Shown piece by piece: positions 7,687-16,287 of a DNA stretch of 42,818 nt. Both the position numbers and the translations under genes were made by a program. Location of the stretch: NCBI GenBank assembly GCA_051880375.1, contig JBJENV010000082.1, positions 1 to 42,818 on the forward strand. Reading direction: 5' to 3'. Under the pieces are notes generated by a model. The model made no database searches and was not told where the DNA came from. It was given only the letters and a program-made list of their open reading frames with translations. Each line of letters begins with the position of its first letter. The stretch's first letter is position 1. Source of the stretch: SIG299 sp051880375. GTDB lineage: Bacteria > Bacillota > Clostridia > Lachnospirales > Lachnospiraceae.

Positions 7687-8718
7687 ATGAAACAGGAATT
7701 CTACAAAATTTTTCCGGCAAAATTACGGGATGCAATGAGCAGGGTGGAGCTGTCATGGGAAGCTTTGACGGAGCTTCGCTTCCGGTGCGGCGGTCCAGTC
7801 ATGCTGCTGTGCGGAAAGCAGGAATACTTTTTAACGCCCTGCCACGGCGCGTCAAAGAAGCTGGAGGATGCCTACCGGATGCCACAGAGTGAATTAAAGG
7901 AAATGATGGAATATATCAGCAACTATTCGTTTTACGCCTATGAGGAGGAAATCAGGCAGGGCTTTTTAACGATTCAGGGTGGGCATCGCATCGGTTTTTG
8001 CGGGAAGGTCGTATTGGAGGACGGAAAAATCCGTACCATACGCAACATTTCTTTTTTAAACGTCCGCATTGCGCATGAACAGAAGGGCTGCGCAGAGCAG
8101 CTTCTTCCGCTTTTGATGGAGGGAGAACGGCTGTGTCATACCCTGATAGTTTCGCCTCCCGGCTGCGGAAAAACAACGCTTCTGCGTGACACGGTGCGGT
8201 TGGTGTCCAACGGCACTTACTGCGTCGGAAGGAAGGTCGGCGTGGTCGATGAAAGATCGGAAATTGCGGCGTGTTATCACGGAGTGCCGCAGAATGATGT
8301 CGGACTTCGGACAGATGTGCTGGATTGCTGCCCGAAGGCACTCGGTATCGGACTTCTGCTTCGCTCCATGTCGCCGGAGGTCATTGCGGTAGACGAGCTG
8401 GGAGGAAAGGAAGATATTCTGATGGTGCAGAGGGCAATCCGCAGCGGCTGCAGCATTCTGGCAACGGCACACGGAGACAGCACATCATTCCGGCAGGAAC
8501 GGGGAAAGCCGGGAAATGCAGGAGACCTTAGAGGGCTTCTCGGTGATTTGGAATTTGAACGCTACATATTTCTGACGGCAAGAGAGCATCCGGGAGAAAT
8601 TGAAGCGGTCTATGACAGTAGGTGGAACATAGTAGCAGAACAAAGAGCAGGATATAGTGCAGGAAAAACTACGGAAAATGCTGTCGGAAGGGAGGCGGGA
8701 CAATGCCGTGGAAGTTGA
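7687..8718 (+). CDS. spoIIIAA: Stage III sporulation protein AA, secretion-type ATPase
   Basis: 343 residues. It is the ATPase of the SpoIIIA-SpoIIQ channel that links mother cell and forespore after engulfment, related to type II/IV secretion ATPases. Walker A PPGCGKTT is at residues 157-164, a Walker B-like VIAVDELGG follows at about 235-243, and CSILATAHG comes after it, as in the family. The N-terminal half (YISNYSFYAYEEEIRQGFLTI and GGHRIGFCGK) is the family-typical domain. The C-terminal 50 residues after the ATPase core are variable. The end overlaps spoIIIAB by 16 nt, consistent with an operon. Confidence 0.97.
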   Translation: MKQEFYKIFPAKLRDAMSRVELSWEALTELRFRCGGPVMLLCGKQEYFLTPCHGASKKLEDAYRMPQSELKEMMEYISNYSFYAYEEEIRQGFLTIQGGHRIGFCGKVVLEDGKIRTIRNISFLNVRIAHEQKGCAEQLLPLLMEGERLCHTLIVSPPGCGKTTLLRDTVRLVSNGTYCVGRKVGVVDERSEIAACYHGVPQNDVGLRTDVLDCCPKALGIGLLLRSMSPEVIAVDELGGKEDILMVQRAIRSGCSILATAHGDSTSFRQERGKPGNAGDLRGLLGDLEFERYIFLTAREHPGEIEAVYDSRWNIVAEQRAGYSAGKTTENAVGREAGQCRGS

Positions 8719-9224
8719 TGGGAGGTGCTCTGGTACTGGTGTCTGCAGCGGCAATCGGAGGAACGTTTGCCGGTCGGGTGAAAGAGCAGGAAGTCTGGTT
8801 AAAGGAAATTAAGCTTGTATTTTTACTTCTTGGCGGAGAGTTAAACTATAATAAGACGCCGCTTCCCGAAGCATTTATTCTGGTGGCAAGGCGGCATGAC
8901 GGGCCATTGACACCGTTTCTTAAAAAGGTCGGGGAAGAACTTACCGAGCAGAACGGAAGGATGCTAAAAGAGCTTTGGGCGGCACAGGCGGGGCAGATAT
9001 TGTTAAAGGCGCCGCTTTTAAAAAGCCAGAAGCAGGAATTTGCGGCACTCGGAGAGTGCTTTTCGGAAACGGACAGTACCGCAAGGGAAAATGCCATTGC
9101 ATTTTACTTAAAGCGTCTGGAAGCGGAACTGGAGCATCTGGAACAGACGGGCAGGGACAAAGCGTATCTGTACCGGATGCTCGGAATGCTGGGCGGGCTG
9201 TTTCTGCTTGTCCTTATCTTATAG
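8703..9224 (+). CDS. spoIIIAB: Stage III sporulation protein AB
   Basis: 173 residues, the normal length for the family. Hydrophobic segments near both ends (about 5-24 and 158-173) flank a charged helical middle, the pattern of SpoIIIAB, which resembles the GspF/TadC-type inner-membrane platform protein. GGELNYNKTPLPEAF is the conserved segment of the family. GGGAGG lies before the ATG, which is inside the end of spoIIIAA. It acts in the mother-cell membrane around the forespore. Confidence 0.95.
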   Translation: MPWKLMGGALVLVSAAAIGGTFAGRVKEQEVWLKEIKLVFLLLGGELNYNKTPLPEAFILVARRHDGPLTPFLKKVGEELTEQNGRMLKELWAAQAGQILLKAPLLKSQKQEFAALGECFSETDSTARENAIAFYLKRLEAELEHLEQTGRDKAYLYRMLGMLGGLFLLVLIL

Positions 9225-9239
9225 GAATGGAGGCGGCCT

Positions 9240-9434
9240 ATGACAATACAAATGATTTTTAAAATCGCTGCAGTCGGAATTTTAGTATCGGTGTTGAATC
9301 AGGTATTAAAGCATTCGGGCAGAGAAGATCAGGCGTATCTGACAAGTCTTGCAGGACTGCTGCTCGTGCTGTTCTGGATTCTTCCGTATGTGGCGGAGCT
9401 GTTTGAAACGGTACAGAAGCTGTTTCAACTCTAG
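9240..9434 (+). CDS. spoIIIAC: Stage III sporulation protein AC
   Basis: 64 residues, the usual size. It has two hydrophobic helices separated by HSGREDQAYLTSLAGLL, a conserved SpoIIIAC signature. It is a small membrane subunit of the SpoIIIA complex, expected next to SpoIIIAD, to which it is related. The ribosome site is GGAATGGAGG, 9-15 nt before the ATG. Confidence 0.95.
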   Translation: MTIQMIFKIAAVGILVSVLNQVLKHSGREDQAYLTSLAGLLLVLFWILPYVAELFETVQKLFQL

Positions 9435-9486
9435 AAAAGATGGAGCAGCAGAAACGTTCAGCCTGCGAAAGGAGCAAAATAGAACT

Positions 9487-9864
9487 ATGATAAAAACAGC
9501 CTTACTTGGAGTTTTGACAATAGTGATTGCAATGGCGATGAAGCAGGGAAGGGCGGAATTCGGCACCTTTGTGTCGCTTGCCGGAAGCCTTTTGATCGCA
9601 TGGATTGCGGTATCCCTGCTAAACGGGATGCTTGGAAGCTTTGAGCGGGTTTCAAGATTTTTACCGTTGGAGCAGGAGTATATTGCGTTGATGTTAAAAA
9701 TAGTCGGTGTAACATATCTTTCGGAATTTGCCTCTTCGCTTTGTAAGGATGCCGGTTATTCTGCCGTGGCGGGACAGATTGAACTGGTCGGAAAGCTTAC
9801 GATTCTGACCATTGGTATGCCGATTCTGTTCGCGCTGTTTGAAACGATAGCGTCGATGATTTAG
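9487..9864 (+). CDS. spoIIIAD: Stage III sporulation protein AD
   Basis: 125 residues from the ATG at 9487. The frame is open further upstream, but that part overlaps spoIIIAC and is not family-like, while MIKTALLGVLTIVIAM matches the usual SpoIIIAD N-terminus. Four hydrophobic stretches and the family segment EFGTFVSLAGSLLI are seen. AGGAG lies about 12 nt upstream, a somewhat long spacing. The stop codon (9862-9864) shares its last base with the GTG start candidate of spoIIIAE. Confidence 0.93.
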   Translation: MIKTALLGVLTIVIAMAMKQGRAEFGTFVSLAGSLLIAWIAVSLLNGMLGSFERVSRFLPLEQEYIALMLKIVGVTYLSEFASSLCKDAGYSAVAGQIELVGKLTILTIGMPILFALFETIASMI

Positions 9865-10907
9865 TGCCTATGGAGGAGCTTTCCTTAGATTATTCGGAAA
9901 TACAAAAGACCGTCGAGGAACTGCTGCCGGACAACCTGCCGATAACCTTTCGTGAACTGGTGGAGCAGCTGGTGACAGGAAACACGGATGGAGTTGCGGA
10001 ATTTTTAAAGACCTTTGGCAGCTGGCTGCTTTCAGGCATCACCTATCCGCTTGAGAGCGGGCTGCATCTGTTTGCGATTCTGATGATTGCGGCACTGATT
10101 ACGAATGTGTCCAGAGCATTTTCAAAAAGCAATGTATCGCATGTCGGTTATCTGTGTATTTACTTACTGCTTGCGGTTTATGCGGCGGCAGGTTTTAAAA
10201 CCTCGTTTGCCATCGTTGAGGAGGGAGTCCTAAGCCTCTGCCGATTTGTTGAGATTCTGATATCAACGTATTGTGTCAGCATTGCGTTTGTGGCGGGAAG
10301 CCTGACGGCAGCAGGCTATTACCGGGGAACGGTATTTTTTATCGGTGCGCTTGAATTTGCAGTCCGGACGGTGCTTCTGCCGATGACGCAGGCATATCTT
10401 CTGATTGCCTTTGCATCCTGCATGCAGAAAAAACCGGTTTTTACAAAACTGCTGGAATTGATTGAGACGATATTTTCCTGGATTCAGAAGACGATGCTCG
10501 GCATTGTTCTTGCAACCGGAGCGGTACAGGGCATGCTGCTGCCTGCCATTGATAAGGTAAAACGGAATGCACTTGTAAAAACTGCGGGGGCGATTCCGGG
10601 AGTCGGAGATTTGCTTTCCGGAGCATGGGAAACGGTACTCGGAGCCGGTGCGGTCTTAAAAAATGCAGTTGGTATTGCCGGCGTTATTCTGATTTTCCTG
10701 CTATGCAGTCTGCCGTTATGCAAGGTGGGACTGCAATGTCTGATGTATCGTTTGCTTGCGGCGATTGCAGAGCCGGTAACCGAAGAAACACTGGAAAAAT
10801 TTCTTGCACATGTCGGAGTGGCGCATAAGCTGCTGTTTCAGGTACTGTTTTTTGCGCTGCTGCTGTTTTTATTGCTGCTGGTTGTCATGACAAGAATCAG
10901 CGGATAA
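9864..10907 (+). CDS. spoIIIAE: Stage III sporulation protein AE
   Basis: 347 residues from GTG 9864, or 345 from ATG 9870. It is a polytopic membrane protein with about seven hydrophobic segments after residue 45 and the family segments AIPGVGDLLSGAWETVLGAG and CLMYRLLAAIAEPV. It is part of the SpoIIIA-SpoIIQ channel. The start overlaps the spoIIIAD stop. The N-terminus (MEELSLDYSEIQKTVEELL) is hydrophilic and lacks the signal peptide that B. subtilis SpoIIIAE carries, so the protein is shorter at that end. Confidence 0.95.
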   Translation: MPMEELSLDYSEIQKTVEELLPDNLPITFRELVEQLVTGNTDGVAEFLKTFGSWLLSGITYPLESGLHLFAILMIAALITNVSRAFSKSNVSHVGYLCIYLLLAVYAAAGFKTSFAIVEEGVLSLCRFVEILISTYCVSIAFVAGSLTAAGYYRGTVFFIGALEFAVRTVLLPMTQAYLLIAFASCMQKKPVFTKLLELIETIFSWIQKTMLGIVLATGAVQGMLLPAIDKVKRNALVKTAGAIPGVGDLLSGAWETVLGAGAVLKNAVGIAGVILIFLLCSLPLCKVGLQCLMYRLLAAIAEPVTEETLEKFLAHVGVAHKLLFQVLFFALLLFLLLLVVMTRISG

Positions 10908-10959
10908 GGAAGAAGTGAACTTTGAAATAGCAGAGGATTACTTAAGGGGATAAGGTAGC

Positions 10960-11559
10960 ATGGAATATATCAAGCAGATTGCGTTTTTTATGGTTTTTTC
11001 CGGAATTGTGTTGGAACTGACGACAGATACGAAGTACCATAAGTTCAGCGAATGGGTAATCGGAATACTGCTGATTTTAAAGCTGGTCAGACCGTGGATA
11101 GAGGAAAAGCCGGTCTGGGAGCAGTTTTTATACCGCTTTGCCTCATTTGAATATGCGCTTGGTGCAGATGAAATTACGGAGAAGCTGTTTTCGGCAGAGG
11201 AGAGTGTGGAACGCTCGGTGCGGTCGGCGTATGAAGAAACTCTGACAGCCCAGATAGAGCATCTTCTGAATAACAGTAAACTTACGCTCGTTTCGGCGTC
11301 CTACGAATTGGAACAGTCAACAGGAGAACTAAAGAAAATAAGCATTACGGCGGCATACCGGACAAGTGAAGAAGGAAATGACACAGAACGGATTCAAATC
11401 CGTCCGGTGGAACAGGTTGTAATCGGAGAACAAAAGGAGCAGCAGCCGGAGGTGGTGACACCGATGGAATTGTACATAAAAAATCTTCTGGCAGACTTCT
11501 ATCAGCTGCCGGCGGACAATATATATGTCAATATACAGGAGGTTCTGGATGGAACATAA
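10960..11559 (+). CDS. spoIIIAF: Stage III sporulation protein AF
   Basis: 199 residues. Two N-terminal membrane helices (about 5-21 and 33-46) are joined by the family motif TTDTKYHKFSEWVIG, and a soluble domain follows that in this family has a ring-building fold like that of SpoIIIAG and SpoIIIAH. A ribosome site (AAGGGGATAAGG) precedes the ATG. The last 11 nt overlap the start of spoIIIAG. Confidence 0.94.
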   Translation: MEYIKQIAFFMVFSGIVLELTTDTKYHKFSEWVIGILLILKLVRPWIEEKPVWEQFLYRFASFEYALGADEITEKLFSAEESVERSVRSAYEETLTAQIEHLLNNSKLTLVSASYELEQSTGELKKISITAAYRTSEEGNDTERIQIRPVEQVVIGEQKEQQPEVVTPMELYIKNLLADFYQLPADNIYVNIQEVLDGT

Positions 11560-12169
11560 AGAGCTTATCAGAAAAGGAATCGAGCGTATCCGCGGATTTG
11601 GAATGAAGGAATGGGGAACGCTTCTGATTGTCGGTATTTGTATTCTGATTATTGCACTGCCGTCCGAAAAGTCCAAAGAAACGGATAAAGGGGGGACAGA
11701 CGGAAGTAATGCATCTGCGGTGCAAAGCGGACAGGAAGACAGAAATGCACAGACGGAAGAAAGCACGACGGAAGACTATGTAGCGGGACTGGAGAAGAGG
11801 GTGGAACAACTGCTTGGGCAGGTCGAGGGAATCGGAAACGTACAGGTGATGATTACCGTGAGTTCCACAACAGAGCGAATTGTGCTAAAGGACGGACAGC
11901 AGAAGCTGGAGCAAAGTACAGAACAGGATTCCTCGGGCGGCAGCAGGGTGAAAGAAAACAGTTCACTGGAGGATACGACTGTACTGGTAAACGGCGACGG
12001 AGGAAATAGTCCTTACATCACAAAAGAGGTGTATCCGGAAGTGGAGGGCGTGGTAGTTATTGCGCAGGGAAGCGGAACCGGAACGGTAGATTTGGATATT
12101 CTTACAGCGGTACAGGTACTATTTGGCGTACCGGCGCATAAAATAAAAATAATGAAAATGAAGAAATAG
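11549..12169 (+). CDS. spoIIIAG: Stage III sporulation protein AG
   Basis: 206 residues from the ATG at 11549, which has AGGAGG 6 nt upstream; an in-frame ATG at 11525 lies deeper in spoIIIAF and before that ribosome site. One membrane helix at about residues 21-38 is followed by a Ser/Thr/Gly-rich linker and a domain with VEQLLGQVEGIGNVQVMITV and YPEVEGVVVIAQGSG, the ring-building motif of SpoIIIAG. In B. subtilis this protein forms a large ring in the intermembrane space. Confidence 0.95.
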   Translation: MEHKELIRKGIERIRGFGMKEWGTLLIVGICILIIALPSEKSKETDKGGTDGSNASAVQSGQEDRNAQTEESTTEDYVAGLEKRVEQLLGQVEGIGNVQVMITVSSTTERIVLKDGQQKLEQSTEQDSSGGSRVKENSSLEDTTVLVNGDGGNSPYITKEVYPEVEGVVVIAQGSGTGTVDLDILTAVQVLFGVPAHKIKIMKMKK

Positions 12170-12196
12170 TTGCCTTAAGGGCAGAAACGGAGGAAC

Positions 12197-12874
12197 ATGA
12201 AACGCATTTTTAAGAAAAACCAGGTGATTATAACTGCTATGGCACTTATGATATGCGCAGCGGGATATCTGCAGTTTTCCAATACAGCGGGAAAGCTGCC
12301 GGACAGCACGCAGACAGATGGAGATACCCTGTACTTTGAGGTAGAGGGTTTGGATAACTATTCGGATATTTCGGACGAAGACATTGATTTGATGCAGCAG
12401 GAAAATGCGCAGGCAGCAGCAAACCAGAAACTGCCGGATGGCTCGGATGCGGCATCGGAGACATCGGACGGCGGCAAGAACATTGGAGAAGCAATACTGG
12501 TAAGCACGACAATCAGCGGAAACTTTACGACAAATGCCAAGCTGGTGAGAGAGCAGAGACGCGCACAGAGTAAGGAAACTCTGATGGCAATCATCAATAA
12601 TGAGTTGATTTCGGATGAACAGAAGCAGAGCGCAGTAGACAGTCTTGTAGCATTGACGACGATTGCGGAAAAGGAAAATGCAGCAGAGCTTTTGTTAGAG
12701 GCAAAGGGCTTTGCAGACCCGGTAGTCAATATCGTGGAAAATGAAGTGGATGTTGTAATCAATGCGTCCAGCGTGACGGATCAGCAGGTTGCGCAGATTG
12801 AAGATATTGTGACAAGAAAGACCGGCTTTGAACCGGAAAATATTAAGATTACGGCAGCAATTCAGGAGGATTAA
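12197..12874 (+). CDS. spoIIIAH: Stage III sporulation protein AH
   Basis: 225 residues. A short basic N-terminus (MKRIFKKNQ) and one membrane helix (about 9-26) precede a disordered acidic linker and a YscJ/FliF-like domain (REQRRAQSKETLMAIINNE, then EVDVVINASSVTDQQVAQIE). It is the mother-cell partner of forespore SpoIIQ and completes the channel between the two cells. GGAGG lies 6 nt before the ATG. It is the last gene of the operon, and no clear terminator follows. Confidence 0.96.
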   Translation: MKRIFKKNQVIITAMALMICAAGYLQFSNTAGKLPDSTQTDGDTLYFEVEGLDNYSDISDEDIDLMQQENAQAAANQKLPDGSDAASETSDGGKNIGEAILVSTTISGNFTTNAKLVREQRRAQSKETLMAIINNELISDEQKQSAVDSLVALTTIAEKENAAELLLEAKGFADPVVNIVENEVDVVINASSVTDQQVAQIEDIVTRKTGFEPENIKITAAIQED

Positions 12875-12918
12875 AGGTACATAGAGCAAAAAAACAAACG
12901 GAAAAAGACAAGAAAGAC

Positions 12919-12947
12919 TTTGCAAAATGTGGATAGTTTGATATAAT
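12919..12947 (+). promoter_or_regulatory. Candidate sigma-A promoter of asp23-nusB
   Basis: TTTGCA (12919-12924), a 17-nt spacer and a perfect TATAAT (12942-12947) lie 53 nt before the asp23 ATG. It marks the change from the sporulation operon to housekeeping genes. Confidence 0.7.
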
Positions 12948-12999
12948 AACAGAAAAGATAAGAATGTTACATGGCAGTACATGTTAGGAGGATATACTT

Positions 13000-13395
13000 A
13001 TGGAAAAAGAATTAGAAAATGTTACAAGCTACTCGGAGGAAACCACAGAGTTCACATCTGAGGTAAAGATAGCAGGAGATGTCATTGCGACCATTGCCGG
13101 ACTTGCAGCAACAGAGGTGGAGGGTATCGCCTCCATGCAGGGCAACTTAACCAATGAGATTGTCGGCAAGCTTGGTATGAAAAATCTGACCAAGGGCGTT
13201 ACCATTCAGTTTGAAGAGGAAGGCAACGCGGTAAATGTAGCGCTTGCTGTTGTTATGAAGTACGGCTACAGCATTCCGAAAACCTGTAAAGCAGTGCAGG
13301 AGCGTGTTAAGAATGCCATCGAAAATATGGCAGGCTTAAAGGTATCGGAAATCAATATCGATATTGTAGGCGTCGATACGGAACAGACAAAATAA
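13000..13395 (+). CDS. Asp23/Gls24 family protein (YqhY-like)
   Basis: 131 residues. The family features are EVKIAGDVIATIAGLAATEV, the central VTIQFEEEGNAVNVALAVVM and the C-terminal KNAIENMAGLKVSEINIDIV. YqhY in B. subtilis has the same position before nusB and influences acetyl-CoA carboxylase activity; other members are linked to cell-envelope stress. TAGGAGG stands 9 nt before the ATG. No membrane helix is present, so it is cytosolic or membrane-associated through partners. Confidence 0.92.
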   Translation: MEKELENVTSYSEETTEFTSEVKIAGDVIATIAGLAATEVEGIASMQGNLTNEIVGKLGMKNLTKGVTIQFEEEGNAVNVALAVVMKYGYSIPKTCKAVQERVKNAIENMAGLKVSEINIDIVGVDTEQTK

Positions 13396-13415
13396 GAAGA
13401 GGCGGTTGCCTGATG

Positions 13416-13458
13416 CAATAGAAAGTTCGTAAAACGGACTTTCTATTGTTCTATGTTT
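13416..13458 (+). terminator. Stem-loop between asp23 and nusB, partial terminator or attenuator
   Basis: CAATAGAAAGTTCG (13416-13429) pairs with CGGACTTTCTATTG (13435-13448), a 14-bp stem with one wobble pair and a TAAAA loop. The following TTCTATGTTT is a poor T-run. It may end part of the asp23 transcripts and lower expression of nusB and the genes after it. Confidence 0.55.
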
Positions 13459-13495
13459 ACGAAGCGGTGTCGCAGGTGCGGCAGATGGGAGAAGC

Positions 13496-13900
13496 ATGAT
13501 GACAAAACGAGAAGAGAGAGAACATTTATTTAAGCTGTTGTTCTGCAAGGATTTTCATGAAGCGGATGAACTTCCGGAACAGACGGAGTTTTATCTTAAG
13601 CAACAGGAAGTTACGGATTTGGAAGGCTTTGCACCGGTCAGGGAAAAACTCAATGCGATTGTAAAGGCAGAGGGTTCCATTGATATGGTGCTTGCAGAGG
13701 CATCAAGCGGCTGGAAGTTAAACCGTATGGGAAAGGCGGAACTGACAATTTTAAGAATTGCTGTTTATGAAATCCTGTATGATGAAGAAGTACCGGAAAA
13801 GGTAGCCATTAATGAGGCGGTCGAACTTGCCAAGAAGTACGGAAGCGATATGTCCTCCAGCTTCGTGAACGGTGTGCTTGCAAAGGTAGTAAAGAAATAG
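13496..13900 (+). CDS. nusB: Transcription antitermination factor NusB
   Basis: 134 residues, the normal length. NusB binds boxA RNA with S10 in rRNA antitermination. Family segments are MTKREEREHLFKLLFCKDF at the start and the C-terminal AELTILRIAVYEILYDEEVP, KVAINEAVELAKKYG and SSFVNGVLAKV. ATGs at 13496 and 13499 are both possible; GGGAGAAG lies just upstream. The usual neighbour folD is absent between nusB and xseA. Confidence 0.96.
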   Translation: MMTKREEREHLFKLLFCKDFHEADELPEQTEFYLKQQEVTDLEGFAPVREKLNAIVKAEGSIDMVLAEASSGWKLNRMGKAELTILRIAVYEILYDEEVPEKVAINEAVELAKKYGSDMSSSFVNGVLAKVVKK

Positions 13901-13912
13901 CGGGGAGACGAT

Positions 13913-15124
13913 ATGGCAGAGATTTTTTCTGTTTCACAAATCAATACGTACATCGGTAGATTATTTTCCGGGAACTCCCTGCTTAGCAGAATTTATGTAA
14001 AAGGGGAGGTTTCCAACTGTAAGTATCATACCTCCGGGCATATTTATTTTACGTTAAAGGATAAAGCTTCTCAAATTGCATGTGTTATGTTTGCCGGTCG
14101 TCGTGCCGGCATTTCTTTTCGCATGGAGGATGGACAAAGTGTCATTGCGTTCGGAACCATCGGAGTGTATGAGCAGGGCGGGAAGTACCAGTTGTATGCT
14201 GAGGAAATCAGGCAGGACGGTATAGGTCGTCTCTATGAGGAGTTTGCTTATTTAAAGCAGAAGCTGGCAGCAGAAGGCTTGTTTGATGCAGAGCACAAAA
14301 AGCCGATTTGCCGTTATGCACGTACAATCGGTATCGTTACCGCAAAAACCGGTGCGGCAATTCAGGATATGATACAGATTTCAAGGCGGAGAAATCCGTA
14401 TGTGCAGCTGATTTTGTATCCTGCTAAAGTACAGGGTGAGGGTGCGGCAGATACGGTAGTTGCCGGTATCCGTGCATTGGACGGAAGGGTAGACACCATC
14501 ATTGTAGGAAGAGGCGGCGGTTCTATCGAAGACTTATGGGCATTTAACGAGGAAAAGGTGGCGCGTGCCATTTACGAATGTCATACGCCGGTTATTTCTG
14601 CGGTCGGTCACGAAACCGATACGACGATTGCCGACTTTGTGTCGGATTTGCGGGCACCGACTCCGTCTGCTGCGGCAGAACTGGCAGTGTATGATGTGCA
14701 TTTATTGGAGCAGACGCTTGCAGGAATGCATATTGATTTGACCGGTGAAATGTGCAAAAAGATAGAAAAGATGCGGTCGGAATTAAAGAACAGAGAACTG
14801 TACTTACGGCAGTATCATCCACGAATGCAGCTGCACCAGAAACAGCAGTGGCTTGCAGATGCGGGACAGCGTTTATCGGAACTGATGTGGGACAGAATAA
14901 AGGAGGACAGACATTCGCTTGCTCTGCTTGCGCAGCGGTTGAAGGGATTGTCGCCGTTAGAGAGGATTTCGGGCGGTTATGCATTTTTGACGAATGAGAT
15001 GGGAGAGGCAGTAACCGGGATTTCCAAGGTTACGGCCGGCAGCAGGATACAGGCGGAGCTTCGGGACGGCACGGTTACGGCACTTGTGGAATGTGTTACG
15101 CCGAGCAGACAGCTACAGGAATGA
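13913..15124 (+). CDS. xseA: Exodeoxyribonuclease VII large subunit
   Basis: 403 residues. An N-terminal OB-fold (FSVSQINTYIGRLF, then KGEVSNCKYHTSGHIYFTLK) precedes the catalytic domain (IGIVTAKTGAAIQDM, IIVGRGGGSIEDLWAFNEE, VISAVGHETDTTIADFVSD). A coiled-coil region follows and a short C-terminal segment (SPLERISGGYAFLT). With XseB it degrades single-stranded DNA in both directions. CGGGGAG precedes the ATG, 12 nt after nusB. Confidence 0.97.
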   Translation: MAEIFSVSQINTYIGRLFSGNSLLSRIYVKGEVSNCKYHTSGHIYFTLKDKASQIACVMFAGRRAGISFRMEDGQSVIAFGTIGVYEQGGKYQLYAEEIRQDGIGRLYEEFAYLKQKLAAEGLFDAEHKKPICRYARTIGIVTAKTGAAIQDMIQISRRRNPYVQLILYPAKVQGEGAADTVVAGIRALDGRVDTIIVGRGGGSIEDLWAFNEEKVARAIYECHTPVISAVGHETDTTIADFVSDLRAPTPSAAAELAVYDVHLLEQTLAGMHIDLTGEMCKKIEKMRSELKNRELYLRQYHPRMQLHQKQQWLADAGQRLSELMWDRIKEDRHSLALLAQRLKGLSPLERISGGYAFLTNEMGEAVTGISKVTAGSRIQAELRDGTVTALVECVTPSRQLQE

Positions 15125-15147
15125 TGGATGGAAAGGAATGTGACGGG

Positions 15148-15378
15148 ATGGCAGGAAGAAAGAAAGCAGAAGAGGAAAAGCAGCCTTCGCTGGAAGAATC
15201 CATGAGGGCGCTTGAGGAGGTCATGGCGCGCATGGAGGAAGAGGAACTGCCGCTCGAGCAGTCGTTCGCATTATATAAGCAGGGGATGGATTTGCTTATG
15301 CAGTGCAATATGGCAGTAGATAAGGTAGAAAAAGAACTTAGGATTCTGGAAGAGGGCGGAGCAGATGAGCAGCTTTGA
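15148..15378 (+). CDS. xseB: Exodeoxyribonuclease VII small subunit
   Basis: 76 residues from the ATG at 15148, which is preceded by AAAGGA. Earlier in-frame ATGs (15091, 15121, 15124) overlap xseA and would add a non-conserved N-terminus, but 15121 would give an ATGA overlap with the xseA stop and cannot be ruled out. The family core SLEESMRALEEVMARMEEEE and LPLEQSFALYKQGMDLL is clear. Its last 14 nt overlap ispA. Confidence 0.93.
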   Translation: MAGRKKAEEEKQPSLEESMRALEEVMARMEEEELPLEQSFALYKQGMDLLMQCNMAVDKVEKELRILEEGGADEQL

Positions 15379-16267
15379 GCAAGTACTAAACGAAAGAAAA
15401 GAAGAAATCAACCGGATACTGGATGCATATCTTCCGGAAGAGGAAGGCAGACAGCAGACTGTGTTAAAAGCAATGAACTATAGCGTGAAAATCGGCGGAA
15501 AGCGTCTGCGTCCTATTATGATGCAGGAACTGTACCGCTGCTTTTCCGGCGTGGAGGAGGAAGATAAAATCGAGCCGTTTTTAGCGGCGATTGAAATGCT
15601 TCACACCTATTCTCTGGTACATGATGACCTTCCGGCGATGGACAATGACAGATACCGCAGAGGAAAGCTGACGACACATGCGGCCTTTGGTGAGGCAGTC
15701 GGTGTTTTAGCAGGGGATGCACTTTTAAACTACTCGTTTGAAACAGCGTGCAAGGCATTTATGCAGTCGGAAGACGTTGAATGGAACCTGCGTGTGGCAA
15801 AGGCGCTGAAGGTGTTTGGTGCAAAAGCCGGTGTTTACGGGATGATTGGCGGTCAGACGGTGGATGTGGAAAAGACGGGAAAACCACTTTCCGAGGAGGA
15901 AATAGAATTCATTTATGAATTAAAAACCTGTGCGCTTGTAGAGGCATCCATGCTAATCGGGGCAATACTCGGCGGTGCGTCTGCAGAACAGCTGAAGGAA
16001 ATTGAATGGATGGCATCGTGTGTCGGTATGGCATTCCAGATACGGGATGACATCCTTGATTTGACCGGTGATGAGGAAAAGCTTGGGAAGCCGCTGCACA
16101 GCGACGAAAAGAACAATAAGACGACTTATGTGTCTCTGCATGGGCTTGAGGCTTCAGAAAAAAAGGTAGAGGAGCTTTCTATCGAGGCACAGGAGCTTGC
16201 AAAAAAACTGCCAAATTCGGAGTTTTTGCAGGAGCTGATTCCCTATCTGACAAAGCGCGAATATTAA
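15365..16267 (+). CDS. ispA: Polyprenyl (geranyl/farnesyl) diphosphate synthase
   Basis: 300 residues. It condenses IPP with allylic diphosphates to make farnesyl diphosphate, feeding undecaprenyl and other isoprenoids. The first Asp-rich motif is DDLPAMDND from residue 87, and the second (RDDILDLTGD) has its first Asp at 228. GGKRLRPIM and the YSLVHDD context are typical. It overlaps xseB and is followed 21 nt later by dxs, so the first step and the chain-forming step of isoprenoid synthesis are neighbours. Confidence 0.96.
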   Translation: MSSFEQVLNERKEEINRILDAYLPEEEGRQQTVLKAMNYSVKIGGKRLRPIMMQELYRCFSGVEEEDKIEPFLAAIEMLHTYSLVHDDLPAMDNDRYRRGKLTTHAAFGEAVGVLAGDALLNYSFETACKAFMQSEDVEWNLRVAKALKVFGAKAGVYGMIGGQTVDVEKTGKPLSEEEIEFIYELKTCALVEASMLIGAILGGASAEQLKEIEWMASCVGMAFQIRDDILDLTGDEEKLGKPLHSDEKNNKTTYVSLHGLEASEKKVEELSIEAQELAKKLPNSEFLQELIPYLTKREY

Positions 16268-16287
16268 AGAAGCAATCGGAGTAAGCA

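Noticed and set aside
7952..8472. Long antisense frames opposite spoIIIAA
   Set aside because: They are shadows of a well-supported gene with no ribosome site or recognisable domain.
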